Source: CAYOHP01 sp964403795 [NCBI: uncultured bacterium] (GTDB lineage Bacteria; Muiribacteriota; UBA6191; CAZXTJ01). Taken from it: DNA of 5,268 nt. A program made the position numbers and the translations under genes. Positions within the stretch are counted from its first letter, which is position 1. Every line of letters starts with the position of its first letter. Below the pieces are notes generated by a model that made no database searches, had not been told where the DNA came from, and saw only the letters and a program-made list of their open reading frames with translations. The stretch spans positions 13,991 to 19,258 of the forward strand of contig CAYOHP010000120.1 of NCBI GenBank assembly GCA_964403795.1. Direction: 5' to 3'. Of this stretch, positions 1 through 4,463 are shown piece after piece.

Positions 1-701
1 ATGTGGAGCGGCCCGTGCACCTCACCTTGGAGGCCAAGGGCCCCAAGGTGGTCACCGCCGGCGACATCATCGCCAACAGCGACGTGGTGATCGTCGATCC
101 CGAGCAGTACATCTGCGAGATCACGGGCAACCGCGAGGTCCGGATGGAACTCACGGTCGAGAAGGGCGTCGGCTACCAGCTGGCGATCAAGAACACCAAG
201 GGCGAGTTCCCCCTGAACACCATGTTCCTGGACCGGAACTTCAGCCCCATCCTGCTCGCCAACTACTCGGTGGACGACTCCCGGGTCGGCCAGTCGATCA
301 ACTACGATCGCCTGACCTTCCACGTGAAGACCAACGGGTCGATCCTGCCCGAGGAAGCCGTCAAGCTGTCGGCCAAGATGCTCGGCCAGCACCTCGACCT
401 CCTCGCCGAGTTCGAGATCACCGCCGACGTCCGGGAAGAGGACTTCCGGCTGGTGGCCGAGAAGACCGAGGAGCGGGTAAAGTCCCTCGATATCCCGATC
501 AAGGATCTGGAGTTCTCGGTCCGGAGCCGCAACTGCCTCGAGCAGGAGAACATGCGGACCCTGGGCGAGCTTGCCACCAAGCGGGCGAGCGAGCTTCTGG
601 CGATCAAGAACTTCGGCAAGAAGTCCCTCTACGAGGTCCGAGAGAAGCTGGCCCAGTACGGCCTGTCGCTCAAGGACGAGGACGGGCCCGGACCCGGATG
701 A
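1..701 (+). CDS. rpoA: DNA-directed RNA polymerase subunit alpha, 5'-truncated by window edge
   Basis: This is the alpha subunit of RNA polymerase, which dimerises to nucleate assembly of the core enzyme and contacts promoter UP elements and activators through its C-terminal domain. The reading frame is open from the left edge, so the GTG at position 3 is an internal valine; compared with the usual length of about 315-330 residues, roughly 90-100 N-terminal residues are missing. The visible 232 residues hold the rest of the N-terminal assembly domain (for example INYDRLTFHVKTNGSI near 99-114), a linker, and a complete alpha-CTD. In the CTD, VRSRNCL (173-179) carries the Arg, Asn and Cys equivalent to E. 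coli R265, N268 and C269, and FGKKSL (204-209) is the helix-hairpin-helix DNA-contact loop. It ends in a short acidic, Gly/Pro-rich tail. It lies 49 bases upstream of rplQ, the canonical order. Identity is certain. Confidence 0.97.
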   Translation, partial: VERPVHLTLEAKGPKVVTAGDIIANSDVVIVDPEQYICEITGNREVRMELTVEKGVGYQLAIKNTKGEFPLNTMFLDRNFSPILLANYSVDDSRVGQSINYDRLTFHVKTNGSILPEEAVKLSAKMLGQHLDLLAEFEITADVREEDFRLVAEKTEERVKSLDIPIKDLEFSVRSRNCLEQENMRTLGELATKRASELLAIKNFGKKSLYEVREKLAQYGLSLKDEDGPGPG

Positions 702-706
702 CGACT

Positions 707-739
707 GCGGGTGAGGCCCAAGGCCCCACCGGGTCCCGC
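707..739 (+). other. Possible RNA hairpin between rpoA and rplQ
   Basis: GCGGG (707-711) can pair with CCCGC (735-739). Inside it, GGCC (715-718) pairs with GGCC (722-725) across a CAA loop; an alternative pairs GGTG (710-713) with CACC (727-730) around the same GGCC stem, with one A-C mismatch. There is no T tract, and the rplQ Shine-Dalgarno follows at once, so a terminator is unlikely. It may be a processing or attenuation structure, or chance complementarity in GC-rich DNA. Confidence 0.25.
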
Positions 740-740
740 T

Positions 741-744
741 GGAG
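741..744 (+). promoter_or_regulatory. Shine-Dalgarno for rplQ
   Basis: GGAG lies six bases before the ATG at 751, a standard spacing. It supports this start, which also matches the conserved MRHRKS N terminus of L17. Confidence 0.75.
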
Positions 745-750
745 ACAGTC

Positions 751-1101
751 ATGCGACATCGAAAGAGCAACAAGATCTTCGACCGGCCCGCGAACCAGCG
801 CAAGGCGCTGTTCCGCGGCCTGGCCAACTCCCTGATCCTGCATGGCAGGATCCAGACCACCCTGGCCAAGGCCAAGGCCGTCAAGCCGAAGGTCGAGCGC
901 CTGATCACGCTCGCCAAGGTCGACGACCAGCACCGGCGGAAGCTCGCCTACTCGAAGCTGGTGCGCAAGGACACCGTCCGGCGCCTCTTCGAGGAGGTCG
1001 GCAAGCGGTACGTCGAGCGACCCGGCGGGTACACCCGGATCGTCAAGGTTGGGATGCGGGTCGGCGACGCCGCCGAAGTCGCGATCCTCGAGCTGGTCTA
1101 G
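751..1101 (+). CDS. rplQ: 50S ribosomal protein L17
   Basis: This is large-subunit ribosomal protein bL17, which binds 23S rRNA near the peptide exit tunnel region. The 116-residue product is complete and within the normal bacterial size (E. coli 127, many others 112-120). Family hallmarks are the start MRHRKS, the segment LANSLILHGRIQTTLAKAKA (residues about 24-43), LITLAK (50-55), and near the end GGYTRIVKVGMRVGDAAEVA. It is basic throughout, as expected for an rRNA-binding protein. The ATG is supported by a GGAG six bases upstream and by exact agreement with the family N terminus. It follows rpoA by 49 bases, so the two are almost certainly co-transcribed as the end of the ribosomal-protein/rpoA operon. 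A strong G/C hairpin starts 21 bases after its stop codon. Identity is certain. Confidence 0.98.
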   Translation: MRHRKSNKIFDRPANQRKALFRGLANSLILHGRIQTTLAKAKAVKPKVERLITLAKVDDQHRRKLAYSKLVRKDTVRRLFEEVGKRYVERPGGYTRIVKVGMRVGDAAEVAILELV

Positions 1102-1122
1102 GAGACCGGGATCCGAGTCGAG

Positions 1123-1148
1123 CGACCCCCCGCCTGTGCGGGGGGTCG
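1123..1148 (+). terminator. Strong G/C hairpin, probable terminator after rplQ
   Basis: A perfect 11-bp inverted repeat, CGACCCCCCGC with GCGGGGGGTCG, encloses a four-base CTGT loop; one further G-U pair could extend the stem at its base. It begins 21 bases after the rplQ stop, where the ribosomal operon would be expected to end. The following bases (TCTCGCGCC) are not a T tract, so it is not a textbook intrinsic terminator. It may act as a U-poor terminator, as suspected in some GC-rich bacteria, or as an mRNA 3'-end stabiliser. Confidence 0.6.
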
Positions 1149-1167
1149 TCTCGCGCCGGGGCAGAGA

Positions 1168-1183
1168 TCCGGGCGCGCCCGGA
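1168..1183. repeat. Perfect 16-bp palindrome
   Basis: TCCGGGCGCGCCCGGA equals its own reverse complement over all 16 bases. It lies 20 bases after the probable terminator, in the gap between rplQ and the ABC ATPase gene. As RNA it could form a six-bp stem with a CGCG loop; as DNA it has the symmetry of a dimeric regulator site. A second small hairpin, GGGAC-CGGGA-GTCCC, follows at 1193-1207. Chance occurrence is favoured by the base composition, and no function is shown. Confidence 0.4.
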
Positions 1184-1192
1184 CCGGGTTCA

Positions 1193-1207
1193 GGGACCGG
1201 GAGTCCC
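1193..1207 (+). other. Small inverted repeat (5-bp stem, 5-base loop)
   Basis: GGGAC (1193-1197) and GTCCC (1203-1207) flank CGGGA. With the hairpins at 1123-1148 and 1168-1183 this makes three successive potential stem-loops within about 85 bases after rplQ. The stem is short, and base composition makes it weak evidence alone. Confidence 0.25.
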
Positions 1208-1240
1208 CGGGATCGACTGGACCGCGGCCGCCGGCCTCAC

Positions 1241-1276
1241 GGTCCCCCGGGTCCCCCGGTTCCCCCGGTTCCCGAG
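1241..1276. repeat. Four 9-bp tandem repeats, G-quadruplex motif on minus strand
   Basis: Four units in register: GGTCCCCCG, GGTCCCCCG, GTTCCCCCG and GTTCCCGAG. The C runs begin at 1244, 1253, 1262 and 1271, exactly nine bases apart. On the minus strand this gives four G runs (three of five G and one of three) separated by four-base loops, which fits the canonical G3+N1-7 quadruplex pattern. It sits about 85 bases before the start of the ABC ATPase gene, on the template strand for rightward transcription. The repeat itself is certain; any regulatory role is inference. Confidence 0.7.
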
Positions 1277-1346
1277 GTTGGCGGGCACCCGGAGGGGTTC
1301 CCCGGGGTAGCCTTGGACCGGCCTGCGTCGAGGGTCGAGAGGTCCT

Positions 1347-1352
1347 GGGAGG
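1347..1352 (+). promoter_or_regulatory. Shine-Dalgarno for the fused ECF ATPase gene
   Basis: GGGAGG lies nine bases before the GTG at 1362 and decides this non-ATG start. The start also agrees with the expected N terminus of EcfA1 proteins (MIEVKGL...). No convincing -10/-35 promoter could be picked out in the upstream gap, although a promoter is expected between about 1150 and 1345 if the hairpin at 1123 terminates transcription. Confidence 0.75.
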
Positions 1353-1361
1353 TCCGACGAC

Positions 1362-3155
1362 GTGATCGAGGTGAAGGGTCTCCGGTTCACCTATCCGAGT
1401 GGGGGTGAGGTGCTCACGGGGATCGACCTCGACTTCCCGCCCGGCGGCTACATCGGTGTGGTCGGCTCCAACGGGTCGGGGAAGTCGACGCTGATGAAGC
1501 ACCTGAATGCCCTGCTCCTGCCCAGCGCCGGCGAGGTTCGCATCGACGGGGTCGCCACCGGCGACGATCCGGATCGGGCCCGGCACCGGGTGGGGATGGT
1601 GCTCCAGAACCCCGAGAACCAGATCGTCGGCAGCGTGGTCGAGGACGACGTCGCCTTCGGTCCCGAGAACCATCGCCTCGATCCCGGGGAGATCCGGGAG
1701 CGGGTGACCGAGGCGCTGGAGCGAGTCGGACTCGGGGAGTGCCTGGGTCGGGCCGCGGAAACGCTCTCCGGAGGCCAGAAGCAGCGCCTGGCGATCGCCG
1801 GGATCCTGGCACTTCGACCGGCCTACGTGGTGCTCGACGAGCCGACCTCGATGCTCGACCCCAGAGGTCGGGAGGAGGTCCGGGCCTGCCTGCGCGACCT
1901 GCGGGATCGCCACGGGATCGGGGTCCTGCATGTGACCCACCTCCTCGAGGAGCTCACCGACGCCGATCGGATCGTCGGCCTCAAGAAGGGCCGGATCGTC
2001 TTCGACGGCACACCGGCCGCCTTCTTGCGGGATCGCAAGATGCTGACCGCGCTCGAACTCGAGCTCCCGGCCCCGGTGGCGATCGCCCTGGCGCTGGAGG
2101 CCAAGGGGATCCTGGGGGCGCCGGCGCCCCTCGAACCGGGCAAGGTGCTCGATGCCCTGGCGCCCGGGATCGCGCAAGAGGCCGGGACCGCCGGTTCGGA
2201 GCCTTCGGCAGGAAGCCTGGCCGGAGCCGGCACCGACCGCCCCCCCGCGACACCCGGCGGCGCCGGAGGTGGTCTCCCAGCCGGCACCGGCACCGGGGCA
2301 GCGGTCCTGGTCGAAGCCCTGGATCTCGACGTCGAGTACGGATCCGGTGGGCCGCTCTCGGTCACGGCGCTCCAGGCCATCTCGCTGGCCCTTCGGGATC
2401 GCGAGCTCCTGGGACTGGTGGGCGCCACCGGCAGCGGCAAGTCGACGCTGGTCCAGGTCCTGGCCGGGCTGGTCCCCGCCACCCGGGGGAAGATCGCCTA
2501 CGCCGACTCGATCGATTCCAGGAGTCTCTACCGCTCGCTCGGGATGGTCTTCCAGCAACCCGAGGACCAGCTCTTCGAGCCGACGGTGAGGGAAGACGTC
2601 GGCTACGGCCCCCGCCAACTCGAACTCGATCCCGCCGAGGTCCAGGCCCGGGTCGAGGAGTCCCTCGGCCTGATGGGGCTCCGGGCCGCCGAGGTCCTGG
2701 ACCGCTCCCCCTTCGAGCTCTCGGGCGGCGAGAAGCGCCGGGTGGCGATCGCCGGGATCCTCGCCATGAGGCCGCGGATCCTGGTCTTCGACGAGCCTAC
2801 TGCCGGACTCGACGCCCGGGCCCGGAGCCTGCTCGCCAAGCGCCTGGCCGAGCTCCACGAGACCTCCACGGCCACGGTGGTGGTGGTGAGCCACGACATG
2901 GACCTGCTGGCCGAGCTGGCGACCCGGCTGGTGGTCCTCGACCATGGCCGGCTGGTGGTGGAGGGCAGTCCTGCCGAGGTGTTCTCCCAGGTGGACCGGC
3001 TCTCCCGTTCCGGGCTGCGCCCCCCCTTCTCGGTCCTGCTCCTGGACCGTCTGCGCCGCCGGGGCCTCGACGTCCCGGTCCTCCCGATGACGCCGGAGGA
3101 CGTGGTGGCGGCCCTGGATTCGGTCCGATCCTCGTTGCCGGGAGGTTCCCCGTGA
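1362..3155 (+). CDS. ecfA: Fused EcfA1-EcfA2 ATPase of an energy-coupling factor transporter
   Basis: This 597-residue protein joins two ABC ATPase domains that normally are separate subunits powering ECF uptake transporters for vitamins or metals. It would act at the cytoplasmic face of the membrane with an EcfT scaffold and substrate-binding S components. Domain 1 resembles EcfA1: A-loop Tyr11, Walker A GSNGSGKST (35-43), Q-loop Gln82 in LQNPENQ, signature LSGGQKQR (135-142), Walker B VVLDEP (156-161), H-loop His193. Domain 2 resembles EcfA2: Tyr326, GATGSGKST (354-362), Gln398 in FQQPEDQLF, LSGGEKRR (453-460), VFDEP (475-479), His511. Both sites therefore look catalytically complete. A Gly/Ala/Pro-rich linker (about 262-313) joins them. 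The GTG start has a good Shine-Dalgarno. Its place after rplQ matches the Firmicutes ecfA1-ecfA2 location, but no ecfT follows. The substrate cannot be told. A cobalt/nickel CbiO-type role is an alternative. Confidence 0.93.
   Translation: MIEVKGLRFTYPSGGEVLTGIDLDFPPGGYIGVVGSNGSGKSTLMKHLNALLLPSAGEVRIDGVATGDDPDRARHRVGMVLQNPENQIVGSVVEDDVAFGPENHRLDPGEIRERVTEALERVGLGECLGRAAETLSGGQKQRLAIAGILALRPAYVVLDEPTSMLDPRGREEVRACLRDLRDRHGIGVLHVTHLLEELTDADRIVGLKKGRIVFDGTPAAFLRDRKMLTALELELPAPVAIALALEAKGILGAPAPLEPGKVLDALAPGIAQEAGTAGSEPSAGSLAGAGTDRPPATPGGAGGGLPAGTGTGAAVLVEALDLDVEYGSGGPLSVTALQAISLALRDRELLGLVGATGSGKSTLVQVLAGLVPATRGKIAYADSIDSRSLYRSLGMVFQQPEDQLFEPTVREDVGYGPRQLELDPAEVQARVEESLGLMGLRAAEVLDRSPFELSGGEKRRVAIAGILAMRPRILVFDEPTAGLDARARSLLAKRLAELHETSTATVVVVSHDMDLLAELATRLVVLDHGRLVVEGSPAEVFSQVDRLSRSGLRPPFSVLLLDRLRRRGLDVPVLPMTPEDVVAALDSVRSSLPGGSP
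2145..2300 (+). other. Low-complexity interdomain linker of the EcfA1-EcfA2 fusion
   Basis: Residues about 262-313 of the ATPase are rich in Gly, Ala, Pro, Ser and Thr (for example TPGGAGGGLPAGTGTG at 297-312) and match neither ABC domain. The reading frame is continuous through it with no stop. It probably arose when the stop between two adjacent ecfA genes was lost, and it would be long and flexible enough to let the two domains pair as a heterodimer-like ATPase. Confidence 0.75.
3141..3145 (+). promoter_or_regulatory. Shine-Dalgarno for pabA inside the ATPase gene
   Basis: GGAGG lies six bases before the GTG at 3152, within the last codons of the ATPase gene. Together with the GTGA start/stop overlap at 3152-3155 it fixes the pabA start and suggests translational coupling. 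Confidence 0.8.
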
Positions 3156-3736
3156 TCGTGGTGGTCGACAACTACGACTCCTTCACCTACAACCTGGTGC
3201 AGTACCTGGGCGAGCTCTCGCAGGAACTCAGGGTGGTGCGCAACGACCAGACCACGGTGTCGGAGCTCCTGGCCAGCCGCCCTGACTACCTGGTCCTCTC
3301 CCCGGGACCGGGAAACCCGGACCAGGCCGGGATCTGCCTCGACCTGATCCGGGCCGCCGGGGGTCGGGTCCCGATCCTGGGCGTCTGCCTCGGGCACCAG
3401 GCGATCGGTCAGGCCTTCGGGGCCGAGGTGGTGCGGGCCCCGGAGATCGTCCATGGCAAGACCAGCGAGGTCCACCACGACGGCCAGGGCCTCTTCCTGG
3501 GCCTTCCCCAGCCCTTCGCCGCCACCCGGTACCACTCGCTCTGTCTGCGCCCCGAGTCGATCCCTGCGACCCTTCGGGTCACCGCCAGGACCGCCGATGG
3601 GGTGGTGATGGGGGTGGAGCACGCCTCCCTGGCGATCCAGGGGGTCCAGTTCCACCCCGAATCGATCCTGACCCGGGCAGGCAAGACGCTGCTGGCGAAC
3701 TTCCTCGCCATGTACGAGGGATTCGTGCGGTCCTGA
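3152..3736 (+). CDS. pabA: Aminodeoxychorismate/anthranilate synthase glutamine amidotransferase component II
   Basis: This class I glutamine amidotransferase hydrolyses glutamine and passes ammonia to a chorismate-binding partner: PabB for 4-amino-4-deoxychorismate (folate) or TrpE for anthranilate (tryptophan). The 194-residue length is typical of the stand-alone subunit. Seen in the product are VDNYDSFTYNLVQYLG (5-20), the oxyanion-region SPGPG (50-54), the nucleophile Cys79 in GVCLGHQAIG, HGKTS (101-105), and the catalytic pair His168 and Glu170 in QFHPESILT, so the triad is complete. The GTG start overlaps the ATPase stop by four bases and has its own GGAGG. No pabB, trpE or other folate or tryptophan gene is visible here, so the partner must be encoded elsewhere and the subunit may serve both enzymes, as known in Bacillus. 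PabA and TrpG cannot be told apart from sequence alone. Confidence 0.94.
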   Translation: MIVVVDNYDSFTYNLVQYLGELSQELRVVRNDQTTVSELLASRPDYLVLSPGPGNPDQAGICLDLIRAAGGRVPILGVCLGHQAIGQAFGAEVVRAPEIVHGKTSEVHHDGQGLFLGLPQPFAATRYHSLCLRPESIPATLRVTARTADGVVMGVEHASLAIQGVQFHPESILTRAGKTLLANFLAMYEGFVRS

Positions 3737-3759
3737 CCGATCCGGCAGGTCGAGTCCGT

Positions 3760-4461
3760 TTGCAGGTGGTGCTGGCGCGGCGGACCGGCGTCTCCCGACG
3801 ACGGTCGGAGGACTGGATCCGGGAGGGTCGGGTGTCGGTGGACGGCGTGACCGCCAGCCTGGGGACCAAGGTCGATCCCGGGCACGCCCGGATCCTCCTC
3901 GACGGCCGGCTGCTCGCATCCGAGGCCGGCCGCAGGACCTGGGTCATGCTCCACAAGCCCGCCGGGGTGGTCACGACCCGGAGCGACGAGCGGGGACGCC
4001 GCACCGTGATGGATCTCCTGGAGCCAGGGATGGCGTCGCTCTTCCCGGTCGGGCGGCTCGATCGCGACACCACCGGGCTCCTGTTGCTGACCGACGACGG
4101 GACTGCCATGCACCGGCTTCTCCATCCCTCCCGCCATGTCGCGAAGACCTACGAGGTGGAGACCGACCGGGACCTGTCCCAGGACTCCCTCTCCGCGCTC
4201 CGGGACGGGAGCCTGGTGCTGGACGACCGGCCGGTGGCTCCCGCCGAGGTGCGGAGAATGGGACCTGGCCGCTTCCGGATGACCCTCCGGGAAGGCCGCA
4301 AGCGCCAGGTACGTCGCATGTTCGAGGCGATGGGAGTCCGGGTGCTGGGCCTGCACCGCAGTCGATTCGGACCGCTCTCCCTGGGGGATCTTCTGCCCGG
4401 CGAGTCCCGCCGGCTGGGGGCCGACGAGGTCGAGGCGCTCCAACGCCTCGTGGAGGACTAG
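3760..4461 (+). CDS. RsuA/RluB-family rRNA pseudouridine synthase
   Basis: This enzyme isomerises a specific uridine in ribosomal RNA to pseudouridine. The 233-residue product has an N-terminal S4 RNA-binding domain (LARRTGVSRRRSEDWIREG, about 5-23, then VSVDG) followed by the catalytic domain: HKPAGVVTT (65-73), the active-site motif GRLDRDTTGLLLLTDDG (98-114) with catalytic Asp101, KTYEV (129-133) and EGRKRQVRRMFEAMG (178-192). Whether it modifies 23S rRNA (RluB type) or 16S rRNA (RsuA type) cannot be settled here, so no symbol is given. The TTG start at 3760 is the only ATG/GTG/TTG in frame after pabA but has a weak ribosome site. S4 homology appears to begin at or before it (VRLQVVLARR), so a CTG at 3733, overlapping the pabA stop, is a possible rarer start. 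It is 23 bases from pabA and 2 bases before the peptidase gene. Confidence 0.93.
   Translation: MQVVLARRTGVSRRRSEDWIREGRVSVDGVTASLGTKVDPGHARILLDGRLLASEAGRRTWVMLHKPAGVVTTRSDERGRRTVMDLLEPGMASLFPVGRLDRDTTGLLLLTDDGTAMHRLLHPSRHVAKTYEVETDRDLSQDSLSALRDGSLVLDDRPVAPAEVRRMGPGRFRMTLREGRKRQVRRMFEAMGVRVLGLHRSRFGPLSLGDLLPGESRRLGADEVEALQRLVED
4452..4456 (+). promoter_or_regulatory. Shine-Dalgarno deciding the TTG start of the M16 peptidase
   Basis: GGAGG lies inside the last codons of the pseudouridine synthase gene, seven bases before the TTG at 4464. No other plausible start is in frame just upstream, and the encoded N terminus (MSISIRRTGSGIPILVEN) fits the family, so TTG is a confident start. Confidence 0.8.
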
Positions 4462-4463
4462 GC

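Noticed and set aside
711-1310. 199-codon + frame overlapping rplQ
   Set aside because: It is an alternate-frame reading of rplQ; the L17 frame has the family sequence and its own Shine-Dalgarno.
1300-1345. Promoter-like TTGGAC at 1313-1318
   Set aside because: Only three of six positions match the -35 consensus and no acceptable -10 lies at the right distance, so I do not call a promoter.
1190-1408. Collagen-like Gly-Pro-Pro or Gly-Asn-Arg repeats in frames crossing the intergenic region
   Set aside because: They are produced by translating the 9-bp tandem repeat at 1241-1276; there is no ribosome site or conserved domain to support a collagen-like protein.
1098-2945. 615-codon open frame on the minus strand
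   Set aside because: It lies antisense to the ECF ATPase gene, whose motifs are unmistakable. The translation is a low-complexity string of H, P, G, R, D and Q typical of an antisense frame in GC-rich DNA, and no family motif is visible.
1739-3736. 665-codon + frame that could be read as an N-terminal extension of pabA
   Set aside because: Its first part is the out-of-frame reading of the ATPase gene (Arg/Pro/Gly-rich). The true pabA start is the GTG at 3152 with GGAGG six bases upstream and the family N terminus.
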